The notes under the pieces: generated by a model
The model's input: the letters and a program-made list of their open reading frames with translations, nothing else
What the model was told of the DNA's origin: nothing
The model's database searches: none
Shown: positions 10,719 through 22,611 of the stretch, piece after piece
Layout: each line of letters begins with the position of its first letter
Numbering within the stretch: the stretch's first letter is position 1
Made by a program: the position numbers and the translations under genes
Source of the DNA: Sycobia sp. Sy_11
Lineage: Eukaryota > Arthropoda > Insecta > Hymenoptera > Epichrysomallidae
Assembly (NCBI GenBank): GCA_018907035.1
Contig: JACCIC010000028.1
Location: 3,403,001 to 3,467,000 of the forward strand
Direction: 5' to 3'
DNA length: 64,000 bases

Positions 10719-13416
10719 GCGCTATATATCCACTCACTCCCCCCCCCCCGCTCCTAGCCCCGGATATACCCGCGAGGGTAATTTTAAAGTGCCCGGTGCT
10801 CGAAAATGCGCGTCGCGCGGATGGCGCGGAGCTTTAAATTATTCCGAGTAAATTGCGCGCGTGTCCCTCGCCTCCTCCGTAGGGCGGCTCTGCGCTGCTT
10901 TAAAGCTCGAGCTTTATAAAATGTATCGCCTCCCCCCGCCCCTTCGTCCCAGCCCCCGCCCGCCGCCCGTTATAATTGTACGAAAGTTCGAAGAGTGACG
11001 CGTCTCGCGTGCGGAGTAAGCCCCATTAATTCGGTTACGAATCGTAGGAAATTTCCGATTAAGATGCAAATGACGTGAGAGCGTGGTGGGGGGGGGGAGA
11101 CGGTTCGAGGGACATCGGAGGGCCGTGCGCAAAAACTAACCGAGGTCCGTTGTAGCTTTCGAAGTTCGACGCGAAATGACATTTCTGAAATTTAACGAAA
11201 TCTACTCGTCCGAGGAAGCTTGGATCGGTAGATATTTAAGGGCAAATATTCAACTCTGCCGCATTATCGTTGGATTGTATGCGAATGGATTTCCAGCTAT
11301 TTTGAAAAGCAAATATTTCGGGTGGTAGCAGACTATCCCGGTAATTTAAAAAAAAACTTATGTATATGTATTCATTACCGAGGCAAGAAATGAAAATAAT
11401 TGGTTAGTTTACACCGGTCTTGATAATTGCCACGCGTATATTTTAAAATAGAAAAAAAAATGCGAAATTGAAAACTAAGAAGTTGAGAAAACGTAAATGT
11501 TATTCCATAGTGATTGACTTCTGCTGCTTTTCGCTGGTGTATAATGAAAAATTTTTTTTCTAGACATATTGCTTTAGTCATCGAACTCGACGATTGCATT
11601 GTTCCAGAAAATACCTATTAAGCATGGCCTTGTAAACAACTCGATTTTTATTCTTATTTCCAAGGACCGCAGTAATATTTTTAGCCAATCTAACATTCTT
11701 CAAAAATAAATGCGAAGAATTGTCTTCGATGGCTTTACGTCACACATATATTTCATCAACTGGTATTATTTGATATTACTGATTTTGATGATTGCACGTA
11801 TGTATAAGAACGACAGATATCCCAAAATTCTTTTATCGTTATTCAGGCAATCATAATATTCTTGATCTCGATGTAACAGGATAAATTTTACGATTTAAAA
11901 ACGAATTTTGTCCCTAAATATCCCTAAATATTCATGAATACATTATTTCTATTCTTCATTTTTTTCAATTCGAGATGCAAAGTTTTTTCTTTTCCTTCTT
12001 TAACCTTCTCAATTTTGTTTTGAAATTGTTCAGCTATATACATTAAATTATTTTGTATTTAGATTATATTTTTGAAATATTATATTGTTCTTTCGTATAC
12101 GGTTGAGCGTATCATTTAAAGGTTTGAAGGTACTCTTGCCTTGCTAATTTACATATGAAAAACAAAAAAAAATTTTAAAGGATGTTGCATGGATGACGCT
12201 GTAGATTTGCAAGAAGGCATCGAATTCGATTTTGATAAAGTATACTTAAAAAGTATCTTGTGAATTCGTCAATAGTTAGAAATCTATTTGCATCTTGCTA
12301 TTCGTTTATTTGACGCGTCTCCTAAAAACTTGTACTTTACCTTAAGGAATTTTTAATTTCAATACTTGTTCTCGTTTTGATTGAAAGACATTCGTCTTTT
12401 GATTTTCAAACTTATGATCTTGGTCATTTTTTGTCTAATTAAGCAGAGCGCGTTCGGAGACGATTTCGCTTTGTGACCTGCGTTTTTCCTCATGAAGCAA
12501 GTAGCAGCTTCTTTCGATAAAGAAATCCGGTATGTCGCGTTTTCCTAGAATAATTGCAAAGCGTCAGGAACTATTTATTTATCTTCTGCTTCAATCAAGA
12601 ACTGACGAGTTTTATTATAATATATATATTTATATTAAGTATCTATATATTTGATGAACTGATATTTTTCAAAATAAATTTTACTTTGTTTAGATCGACA
12701 AGTTCCTCCAAAACATTAATGTAATCATTGATTAGTTCAATTTTCGACAATGGTTAATATTAATTGCGTCGTTACTCTTCCTTTTTTTCTCGATTATGTT
12801 CTTGTAGCTTGGCTCTGATGATGTTATTTTTGAGGAGCTAGTTTTACTTCACAGTCTAATGTCATTCCTGCTGACAGGATTCATATGCGCAGACTGTTTT
12901 TGTCCTTGTAGTTAGACAACAGGACGCGAGTCTCTTACTTATCACAACTTTCTGCACAACGCATTTGCTGTTAAGGATATTCTATTTACCGTTAATCTGC
13001 TTAATTCAATATAATAGTAGAATTCGAACGGAGCTCCAGTTAAGCACTTCTGCTCAGCTCGAGAGACTCCTCTAAACGTCATTCAGAAGTTTGAAAATTG
13101 TTCGTAGAATAGGCAGGGTGCAATTATCAATTATCCATGAAATAAACTAGCATAGTTCTCAATTTCAATCTACTTTAATACTTTAAAAATTCGTATCGAA
13201 ACAGAAATTTATAATAAATAATGCGATATTTCGATTGTTTTCCATTATTTATCTCCTATACGGTATGTTTATTGATAAATCAGAAATTTGATGAATTCTA
13301 AAGCTACTCCTCGTTCGCCGAACGAGGATTAACTGCAACATTCTTCATTGAAATTAATCCAAATTTTTAAAATTTTTTAAATATTTTATAGAAACAAAAG
13401 TCGAAAGTAAAAGCAA

Positions 13417-13424
<8 letters not shown>
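9171..13424. other. Long AT-rich non-coding stretch with one GC patch
   Basis: Mostly AT-rich with short random frames. A GC-rich patch at about 10.6-11.13 kb follows a TA array and has a 10-bp G run at 11088-11097. At 11.4-13.0 kb the minus strand has several 40-60 codon open frames separated by stops. They could be a badly decayed mobile element, but I recognise no motif. Confidence 0.45.
10669..10715. repeat. (TA)n microsatellite
   Basis: About 47 bp of pure TA. Confidence 0.95.

Positions 13425-13469
<45 letters not shown>
13425..13469. repeat. (TA)n microsatellite
   Basis: About 45 bp, just left of the large CpG-rich block. Confidence 0.95.
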
Positions 13470-13475
<6 letters not shown>

Positions 13476-13882
13476 CACACCATTATTTAACGAAGTTCTA
13501 ATTTTGACGAAGTAAAAATTATCGTATAATCGCCTAATAATCATCGATTCTACACGTCGAACGAAAATTTTCATTCGCCATCTGCGCAAAGTTCGCTCTC
13601 GCCAACGCACAATGCAAATTCCCGCTTAAAATTGACCCGGCAACCTCCCGTGCCACCTCCCACCCGTCCCCTGAAAAAAGTAGGTGTCGAAATTTCTCCA
13701 AAATCTCCCCTCCCCCCGCCGCGTTCTCCGTCCTCGCCCTCCAACTCCTTACCGACACCCAAGACCGCCGCGCCTCCCCCTATCCCTCCCTCGAAACGGG
13801 CGGGGATGGCCGCCCGACCGAGTGTCGCCCCCTGGCGCCACCGCCGACGCCACCGCGGCCGTCGCGGGCGCGAGGTAGGGGG

Positions 13883-13884
<2 letters not shown>

Positions 13885-13916
<32 letters not shown>
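13885..13916. repeat. (GA)n microsatellite
   Basis: About 32 bp. In Drosophila, GA repeats can bind GAGA factor. Such a role here is inference. Confidence 0.93.
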
Positions 13917-13918
<2 letters not shown>

Positions 13919-13953
13919 GAGGAGAGCGTCGACGCGCGCCTCCGTCCCCACAG

Positions 13954-13958
13954 TCAGT
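13954..13958 (+). promoter_or_regulatory. Candidate arthropod initiator (TCAGT)
   Basis: TCAGT matches the arthropod Inr consensus and would place the start at 13956, inside the CpG-rich block and just after a GA array. No good DPE occurs at +28 to +32, so support is weak. Confidence 0.25.
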
Positions 13959-16354
13959 CGCGGGCGCAGTGCGTGACGGTGCGCAGCCGGTGTAGTTACG
14001 CGCGCTCCTCCGCACGATACCCCCTGGCATCCCCCGGACCGCGGGCGGCCCGCGCGCGCGCGAGCCAGCCTCAGCAGCAGCCGCGGACGCCGAGGCCGCG
14101 GCCGTGGGCAGTGCGCGCGCGCCGACCTGGACGGATCAGCCGAGCGGATCGGACCAGTGTCGCCGGTGGCCGCGAGGACCCGCCGAGCGCCGCCACCTGG
14201 CCGTCTCCTCCTCGTCCCCGGCTGGTGAGAGGCGGCGCGGCACACGGAGGCGCAGCCCGGAGCGCGGCGTGAGTTCGGTGCGCTTCCGCAACGGGTCCCG
14301 ACGGTCGACGGCGACCGCGCGGGGAGCCACTGGCATTACATACGGATAGATACGCATACGCGTGCACGCATCCGATAAGCCAAGGACAGCTGTTTCGAGC
14401 GCGAAATTACGGTACGCGTTGTCGGGGATTTACAATTTCCGGCGTCTGATCGGATCGCGATCGCGTCGCGCGGCCGTCTCGTTCAGGAAAATTCAACTTC
14501 GATCCTTGGCTCATCGGACTGATCTTCCCGAGCGGTCTCGCGCCCCGCGCGAGCAGCAAGCGAGTCCGTCGCGCGTCCGTCGCGCGGGTCGCTTACGTAA
14601 CGTCCCGCCGCACGCGCGAGAAGGCGGGGGTGGCGGAAGTCGAATCCTCGCGTGAATTTCGGCGCGGTCTTCGACTCTTCCGTCCTTTTTTCCAAGGAGC
14701 CCCCAGCGTCGGGAAGTGCTTCAAACTCGTACTTCGGGAGAGGAAGCTCCGCGGTCGAGCTCGCGCGGATTTCGGACCCTTTCGTCGGGCGGACACGGAT
14801 GGAGGGGCAGGGGGTCGATCTTCCTCCTTCCCCGAGGGTGGATCGCTGTGTGGCGCGCCACACGGCTCGGAGAATCAATTTCGGCGATGGGTCGGCGAAG
14901 AGGAGCTTCGGGAGCGGGGCCGTAAGGATTCCACGTATTGCGAGGCTCCCGCGGGAGTTCGAATGGTTTCTCGATGGCTATACGAAGCGGAGGATTTTCG
15001 ACCTTTTTGCTCCTTCAATATATCGTCCGAGAAAATCTTTCAGATTTCTTCTAAATGAATTTGTTCCTTTCTTTTATCAGATCCCGAAATTCAATTAGTT
15101 ATTGTCAATCGAAGCAAAAGAATGTTTTTTCTCGTCGCATTGGTTCGTATTTAAATTCCGTTTCTATTATCTACATCGCAGTCGATATATGCACATGACG
15201 CCGTTCAAAATAATCCTAGGAATACTTAAAAACTGATACGTATTAATAATATTTATCTACTATTAATAACGGTAGCTTAGGATTTTCTCCCTAGTTTGGC
15301 AAATTTGCATTTCTCACCTACAAATGTGTGCGTGGGTGTCTGTGTATATTTTTTCATTTTACATTTTCCATAAATATTAGATTTGCTGGAATTTATGCCC
15401 GCATACGTCAGGGAAATTTATCCCCTCGGCATAATAAATTGAATATCCATAAACGTCTCGCGGATATTAAATACGTTTGAAGCCCGATACGTGTCGAATT
15501 CTGACAGTGATATCTATATATGCATTATTTATAATAATACTTTTCGTTACTCGCGAAAAGAAAAAAATGGAAAACTCATCGGTCATCCGTACGGAAAAGT
15601 TGGATTCCCTTTCTTTCTTGGGAGAAAAATGAATTACTAAATATTATATTCATCTAACGTAAGTAAAGAATCGGTCTTCCTTTAAGAATGGGAATCGATC
15701 AATTTTTACTTTTAAAACTGGGATATACGATATTTTTCAGATATATATAGGATTTTATTTCAATTTTAGAATATTAAAATCAATATTAAATTCTGAAATT
15801 CACGCTTGATTAGCCATACAATATCACATCATATTATTCGAAATGTATTTTACAGTTTCAGTAAACTTTAAGCTTTCGGCTTTGGGTTTTTTATGAATTA
15901 TTCTTATTGGAACGAGGTTAAAAGAATTTATGAATACACGAAATTATATAATAAATTATGTATGACGATGTTGTCATTATAAATAACTGTACCACTTGAA
16001 TATTGCATTATAGAATATTCTTATAGTTTATTCGCAAGGCATTTTCCAAGATTCCGATGATTCACTGTCATTGCAGAGGCGTCCGTGAATTTTCGGAAGA
16101 CGTTCGTGAAAACAATACTATTCGCCCTTTTGCAAAGTATCTGGATTCCGTCGCGTTTCAGTCGACTTCCTGGGCAAAAATAGATCTTGTACCTCGAATC
16201 TCCCGTCGATAGCTTTCCAAAATTCCCCCGGTCTGGATTCTATCAATAATAAGTTTGCCCTTCTCCACCTCCCCCCCCCCGCCCCGCGACACCGTTCGTA
16301 GCTCCCCATCGATTCCACCCAAAGTTATATCGCTCGCGCGCAATTTCATCCAAC

Positions 16355-16356
<2 letters not shown>

Positions 16357-16392
<36 letters not shown>

Positions 16393-16416
16393 TCTCTCTC
16401 CCTTTCTGTCTCTCTC
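16357..16416. repeat. (CT)n microsatellite with interruptions
   Basis: Sixty bp of CT broken by CC, TT and GT. A C run of ten lies at 16271-16280. Confidence 0.92.
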
Positions 16417-17486
16417 TTCCCATCCCTCTCTCGTATATCCCTTCGACGGGTTTAACGTGAATAATGAGGACGCTATATAGAACGCTCGGGAAGACGAAGA
16501 CCAGCGCGCAACCGTTACGCAGCTGATGGGCTAATTCGGGCTAGCCGCTGTTGTTGCGCGAGGCGCGGGCTGGCAGCGCGAGCTTCGCTATTTCACTTCG
16601 GTTAACAGCTGCCCACTGGTTGCACGCGTGTATAATTTGTAAATTTTGACGTTACGTTTGACGCAGCGGAAGAATCGGACGCCATTGATCCACGCGAATT
16701 GCCAACGGAAAGTGCGATGGAGTTTTAAAATCGACGCGTGCATTTCGGCAGCTGTGTTTCACTAGTAGCGAAACGATAAATATTCGTTTCGTTGATTTTG
16801 TTTTTGCCGTTACAGGTAACGACGGCGGATTAATACGAATTTAACTTTTGTTTTTGTTCGTTCGATTTGCAGGCGCGATTACCGTTTGTTTACTGGCGGT
16901 CTTCGAGCCTTCGAAGCGGAAACAATAAAATTAATTTGTCAATTTTAATTAATACAGACGCTCGTCACTTTTAATTCACGATCGCGCGATCAATTTACAA
17001 AGCACTGTAACCCCGCGAAATTAATTGAACGGAGTTAATAACGCGACGAATCGCAAAATTCGTTCCTTGTCCAGCGAGAACAACATTAATTATCACAACG
17101 CAAACAAATGAGTTCTTCCCGCCGTATATCATCAACTGTACGGCGGAGAAAAAAAATGGGGTTTATTTAACGCTCTAACTAATAACCCAGTTTTTTCAAA
17201 AGAGTCTCATTAGGAAAAAGTTTCTCGGTACGGTGAAAAACAAAAACACGAGAGAGAGAGAGGAAAAATGGAAAGAAGGTGGAGAAAGAAAAAGAAAGAA
17301 AAAAAGAGAGGAGGAGAAGAAGAAGAAGAAGTAGAAAAAACAGAGGCACCTCTCGCGGCAAAAAAACGTGACGCGAAAATAAACGATAATTGCGAGGAGA
17401 GATTTCGGCGGAGCTCCCCTCCCCGCCCCCGCATGCACACGGTCCAGCGAAAAAGAAAGGCTCGCTTGCTAGCCCTCTACTCGCCG

Positions 17487-17497
17487 CCCCCCCCCCC
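17487..17497. repeat. Poly-C run, 11 bp
   Basis: Lies in the pyrimidine-rich stretch about 60 bp upstream of the receptor acceptor. Confidence 0.9.
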
Positions 17498-17556
17498 GAG
17501 CTCTAAAACCTCCCCCCGGCGTCCCACCTATCTCTCACGCTCTGACCCTCCCCCAG

Positions 17557-17683
17557 GCGCAGGCACGCGGCGTCGAGGTCGCGCCCGAGCGAGCGGCGCC
17601 CTGGAGCGTCGTCACCTGCCCCGTGGGCGTGGTGGTGGCGACGGCGCGGCGGCTCACTGCGGCGGGCACGGCTCGCCGGGAGG
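17557..17683 (+). other. 5' UTR part of the receptor's first coding exon
   Basis: The exon is inferred to start after the acceptor AG at 17555-17556, which follows a clear pyrimidine tract (CTCTGACCCTCCCCCAG). The 127 bp up to the start codon contain no ATG, as expected for a leader, and are very GC-rich. Confidence 0.55.
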
Positions 17684-17887
17684 ATGGCCCCGACGATCGG
17701 GGAGACCCTGCGGCTCTGGCTGCTCTCGGCCCTCGTCGTCCACGGGGCCGTGGCCGGCAATCCGGACGCGAAGCGGCTCTACGACGACCTGCTGTCCAAT
17801 TACAACAAGCTCGTCAGGCCGGTGGTCAACACCTCGGACGTGCTGCGGGTCTGCATCAAGCTCAAGCTCTCCCAGCTCATCGATGTC
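17684..17887 (+). CDS. Nicotinic acetylcholine receptor alpha-type subunit, first coding exon (partial gene)
   Basis: Encodes the first 68 residues of a Cys-loop ligand-gated cation channel subunit of the neuronal plasma membrane. Residues 1-25 are a typical signal peptide (hydrophobic core [15 protein letters not shown]). The mature start [21 protein letters not shown] and the ending [10 protein letters not shown] are hallmarks of insect nAChR alpha subunits and form helix 1 and strand beta-1 of the ligand-binding domain. An N-glycosylation sequon NTS is at residues 49-51 and a Cys at 57. The exon stops in phase 0 at a perfect GTAAGT donor, at the place where this family usually has an intron before NLKNQIMTTN. 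The start context is good (A at -3, G at +4). [16 protein letters not shown] points to the alpha3/alpha4/alpha8 (fly beta2) group. I cannot fix the subunit, so no symbol is given. I did not find the following exons in this window. Confidence 0.93.
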
Positions 17888-17893
17888 GTAAGT
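17888..17893 (+). other. Receptor exon 1 splice donor
   Basis: GTAAGT, directly after the Val codon of LIDV. It matches the full 5' splice consensus. Confidence 0.9.
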
Positions 17894-20000
17894 ATAGGTT
17901 TTAGCTTGTTATATGGGAGGATTCCCTCCGATTCTTGTTGTTTAATTGTCGTTTTGCTGGAACTGCACGTCGTTCCTTTTTTTTTTTTTTTAATATATAC
18001 AATGGGACAGGCTGAAACACTTTTGCGAGAATTGCTTACGCGATAAGAGCAGTCGGTGTATCTCGAGAATCAAGAAACTCCTACTGTTACTACGAAGTAT
18101 CGTGTGTCCCGGAGGGGAGGGGGGTGAACGATTCATCCCCAAAGAGACAATTTTCCTCTCTACACGGGGAGTAAGCGCCGTTAATAAAAATCCTAAGCCG
18201 TTAAAAAATTAAAATTTTTACCGGTACTTGATTACCATCCACATTAAAACTGTATTATCGTATGCATATAATGTTTATACAGTCGAGTATATATCATATT
18301 CGAAGATGACGTATCGAATATCGTATATTCGTGGTAAATAAAGATGCTCCCCTATCTTATCCTCGTAGTAAATATCCCAAGTAAGTTTTCTTGGCGTAGC
18401 AGAATAAGAAAATTTTTTTTTTCCATCTGCTTTCACTCGCTTCTTAACATTTTTCCTACTCGCTTCTTTCCTACGCGCAGCGCGTCGTCGAAACATCGGG
18501 TAACGATCGCTCGAATTACGCCGCGGATTCTCGCTGGCGGTAAATATCCGCCCTCCCTCGCGGCCGCCCTCAAAATTTAAGACCGGGCGGTCATCTGCTT
18601 TTCGAGGGAAATATTTACGAAGAGAGCGGCCGAGCGCCCCGGCGGTGGCGTTCGAAGTTCAGCGAGCGCAGAGCTGGCTGAGGGGGGACGCGTCGCACGC
18701 GTGCACGCGTAACGTTTTATCGGAATTAATCTTCGCGCTTGCCGGGAAACGGGTATCTCGTCGCGACCGATGTAAAAACGAGCGTATACGTTGCGAGCGC
18801 GCCGCTGCTTCCGCGTACCGAAGCCAACGAACGGAATTCCCGGGCGATTTCAGTGGGGCGTCCCCGTGAACAAAATAAATCTTTGCTTATACTTATATAC
18901 ATATATATATATATACGTACCGGCTCGTGGAGATTTGTACATATTGCTTCTAAAGTCCCCGATCGATTTCCCGGTTTAATTAGAAAGAAAGCCGCGGAAT
19001 ATCCGATCATCCGCATAATTGATTACCCTCGCGACTTCGGCGCGCCGGATTCTCGTGGCCGTGCGGTAAGAAATGAAAACGACTACACGACTGATAATTT
19101 CGATGGAAAAATTAGACGTTCGGTCGTACTGTGTACTTTTAGCCGTGTCTCACTTCAATCTGCTATTGAACTAATTTTAAAGCGAGCTCGACGTTCATTA
19201 AGAAATTGTCGATGCTAATAAAACGCATAAGTAATGGAAAATTTTATTCTGTGTTCCCTGAAATGTCAAGAAATAGGATATATATTTGCCAAGTGTTCGT
19301 AGACGAAGAGAATTTTTCCGTTAAATTATCGTGATATCATCATATTATTCAGAAAAGTTTATTATAATTCCTCTGTAAAATGACCGAACTATCGCATAAA
19401 CATAAACACTGCAAACTTCCAAGATTGTCGCGATAATTTTAAGATAACTTTTTTATCGAAACATTCTACAATTGTAGGACAATGTATAAATTTAGTTGGC
19501 TATGTGGTCCTACTTAATTTAACAAAGTATATACGCTATACCTAAATTATGCATTGCTATCTCTACGCGTCCTCTTCGTAAATGGCGAGTCTCAAGTTCG
19601 AACGCAGGGTCGATAAAAACCGAAGAAATGAAAGAAATAAAGAAGAAGCTCGAATAACGCGTCTCCATTAAAAAAAAAAAAAAAAAAAAACCTATACAAT
19701 TGAGTCGACTCGCAACAATTCGAGATGTGCTCGGCTCCCGCGAAAAAAGTACCAACCGACATTACTACTGATTGTACGCTCGCTCTCCTTAACCATCCGC
19801 CGAGCCCACCTACAGCTACGTGTGTATCGCAATTTTTTTTCTCGGAGCGCTCGCTGGCGCGCGCATTAAGCCCGAATTAAAAAAGTCGCGCGGAGTAATT
19901 AAGCAAAAAGTTTTCGTTGAAAAAAAATAATAATAATAATAATAATACAAATACAAATACATTCCCGTCTAACGGGGCTTGGATGATGGCGAAGGGGTGC

Positions 20001-20003
<3 letters not shown>

Positions 20004-20033
<30 letters not shown>
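20004..20033. repeat. (GA)n microsatellite
   Basis: Thirty bp, about 50 bp after an AAT trinucleotide tract at 19927-19947. Confidence 0.93.
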
Positions 20034-20036
<3 letters not shown>

Positions 20037-20194
20037 GAAATGGAAAAATTCAATGTTCGGAGGTGGTCGCGCAACTGCGGTGTTTCCTATAGCGGGACTA
20101 CGACTCGACGTCGAGTAAAGAGAGTCCGGTATGGAGGCAGAATTATTGCGCGTCCGCGTGATATTTTTCAGTACTGGCTCTCTTGATACTTCGT

Positions 20195-20227
20195 ATACAT
20201 ACATACATACATACATACATACATACA

Positions 20228-20305
<78 letters not shown>
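20195..20305. repeat. Compound (ATAC)n-(AT)n microsatellite
   Basis: About 60 bp of ATAC tetranucleotides merging into about 50 bp of AT, 111 bp in all. It is the longest compound array in the window. Confidence 0.95.
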
Positions 20306-20310
<5 letters not shown>

Positions 20311-20960
20311 GCTTCAATAGTATACGGCTTCACTATATTACTATACCGATGCGACTGTTCTTTAACAGCTGCGAATAAGTGTCCTTCTAATTTTTCTTTT
20401 TATTATTCGGCAGCTATTTTCTGTTCGTGCATCTTTCTCCCTTTCTCTTTCTCTTCGTCTCTTTCTCTCTGCCGTCGTCTCTCTCGTTGCTTCCTTTTGT
20501 TATTATAATATAGAAATGATCCTTTTGTCCGTTCGTACATGTACATTTATCACAGCATTGTAGTTTATTTTATTGAGAAACGAAAATGTGAATTTAAATT
20601 GAAGACGGTTAATTCATAGTGGGACAGCTAATAAAGCATGCGATCAGTTTTAATTAGACATTTTCAACGAATTGTTCATTATTTATCGAATATACATTTT
20701 GCAATCCTTTATCGTTTGTAAATAAAACACTGTTAAGTGATTTTCGTTTGAAAATCCTTTATGACGTCTCTTTCAATATCTTTCGTGATAATCTTTTATA
20801 TAATTGTAATTGAAATTAATTTGTATTAATAACGAAGTATTTCGTTTTCTCTCATTGCAAGCTTCTATATTGATCGTATTGATTTTGTACTCTTATGAAG
20901 GGCTTAATTAAAATCATAAAAGTTGACTGTGCTAGAAAATAAAAAGAAATACAATTGGCG

Positions 20961-20967
<7 letters not shown>

Positions 20968-21015
<48 letters not shown>
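20968..21015. repeat. (TA)n microsatellite
   Basis: 48 bp of pure AT. Confidence 0.95.
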
Positions 21016-21017
<2 letters not shown>

Positions 21018-21891
21018 GCTTTCGTCCTCGCGATTAAGCTTTAAAAAATTAAAAAATTTTTTATTTATTTACTTTTCGAAGATTTTTTTTTTTGCTTTAC
21101 GAAAAGCCGGACTCATTTCCTAAGAGACGTCACTATAAATTTATATATGTATCCGAATAGAAGCAAATCTCTGCTAAAATGAAATACCGCTACGTCGGCA
21201 GTCGGGCGAAAAATAAATCCAGAGCGATTCAATCCGACTCGCCGTACCCCGGGCACTCATCGCGCGCTCGTTCAGACACCAACCCCTCCCAACCCCTCCA
21301 TCGAGCGCGCCTACTCTCGCCCGTTTTCACCGTGCGCCACTTCCGTGCACCCCCTTCCCAACCTCACCCCCCACCCCCCTCGTCGCACTCGTCGCCCCTT
21401 TTCGGCGCGAATTCACACCGCGTCGCGAGCGGGACGATTTTTAGTCGTTTAACGAGAGACGAGCGCGCGGTGCCCGGGACGGTGCTGGAGCGAAGCATAA
21501 TGCGCTCGCGGGCCACGATGGCTCGGGATTCCCGCGGGAGCGGTGAACGGCAATGACAATCCTTCGCGGGACGCCTGGAGACGAGCCGGGCTAGACTGGC
21601 GCAAGGCCTGGACGGATAAGCCGAACGCGGGCGGGGACGGACGCGAGGGAAGCGGACGCGATAACCGATAGGCAACGGGAAAAGAACGGTGGCCGTCGGT
21701 TGAATTCGTAAATTAATGGACAAATGGTTCGTGCACGTTTTGTAGCAACGGATGCGTCCGCGATTTTATCGGAAGCGAGCGCTCTTTTATGCAAGCCTTA
21801 TCTAACGCTGTATACTGCTTTGAGCTACTGGGAACGCATTTTACATCCACAAACTAAACGCACATTCACGAATATAATTATTAACAAAGTA

Positions 21892-21918
21892 TCTCTCTCT
21901 CTCTCTCTCTCTCTCTCT
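21892..21918. repeat. (CT)n microsatellite
   Basis: 27 bp. Confidence 0.92.
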
Positions 21919-22065
21919 TATGCCTCTCCGCATTACGTAGCGAAAATCTTCCAACCCTTCTCTACCAAATTATCCGGGCGGTTCGGCCAGGCGGACCGAG
22001 GGGAGAACCTAAAAGAAAGCTCTGAAAGAAGAGGGATCTAAAGAGGACAAGAAGCTGCGGCACCC

Positions 22066-22068
<3 letters not shown>

Positions 22069-22114
<46 letters not shown>
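22069..22114. repeat. (TA)n microsatellite
   Basis: 46 bp of pure TA; it borders the left side of a GC block. Confidence 0.95.
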
Positions 22115-22118
<4 letters not shown>

Positions 22119-22558
22119 ATCTAAGCGTCGTAAGAAATCGGAGCCATCCAATAAATCTTCGTCAGCTCGCGTTCGCCGACCCCACGACAGCGCGCGGGCG
22201 CTACCTCGGCGTCCGAACAAATCGCGGAGTGCCGGGTTGCTCATCGTCTGGCGGCGGCGCGGAGGGGGTGCCTCTAATAACAAGCGAAAGATCCCCGGCG
22301 GCCCTTAACGCCGACGTCCGCGCCTTTCTTCGTCCCGCCGCGGCCGGATGGGAAAACATCTCGGCTGGAAATGCTTTTAGCGCGCCCGTGCGCGCGCGGG
22401 CTCCGATCGATGGGCTTCCGGTTCCATCCCCCCCCCTGCCCCGTCGTCCGCGGTGTTCGGAGCTACGGTCCATTTTCGAGACGCTCGCCCACTTTGCACC
22501 GCCCGCCGTCGTCGCAACGCCGGCGCGCTTCTTATCGGCACCGACGTCCGACTGCGTC

Positions 22559-22559
<1 letters not shown>

Positions 22560-22609
<50 letters not shown>
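22560..22609. repeat. (TA)n microsatellite
   Basis: 50 bp; it borders the right side of the same GC block, 445 bp from the previous TA array. Confidence 0.95.

Positions 22610-22611
<2 letters not shown>

Larger units (their letters stand above)
13600..14980 (+). promoter_or_regulatory. CpG-rich block, candidate promoter of the receptor gene
   Basis: The longest strongly CpG-rich segment in the window, 2.7-4 kb upstream of the receptor's first coding exon and on a plausible side. It contains an arthropod-type initiator TCAGT at 13954-13958 and candidate 5' splice sites at 14225 (GTGAGA) and 14269 (GTGAGT). The receptor coding exon begins with an acceptor, so at least one upstream non-coding exon must exist, and this block is the best place for it. 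Long open frames here on both strands are compositional. No TATA box was seen. Confidence 0.4.
14981..17556. other. Non-coding, likely 5' intron of the receptor gene
   Basis: AT-rich to about 16.2 kb, then a CT array and moderately GC-rich sequence. If transcription starts in the 13.6-15.0 kb block, this is intronic. No exon is supported here. Confidence 0.4.
17888..21180. other. Intron start, mixed GC and AT
   Basis: A GC-rich patch at about 18.4-18.9 kb, AT-rich beyond, with GA, ATAC/TA and TA arrays. No supported exon. Confidence 0.5.

Noticed and set aside
11370..12990. Suspected decayed retrotransposon on the minus strand
   Set aside because: Several 40-60 codon frames, but no reverse transcriptase, integrase or terminal-repeat signal that I could identify.
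13571..14245. 224-codon minus-strand open frame
   Set aside because: Arg, Pro, Ser and Gly-rich, overlapped by equally long frames on the other strand, and runs through a GA array. This is base composition, not a gene.
17268..17891. 207-codon plus-strand frame overlapping the receptor exon
   Set aside because: It is in a different frame from the receptor protein and crosses the splice acceptor at 17556.
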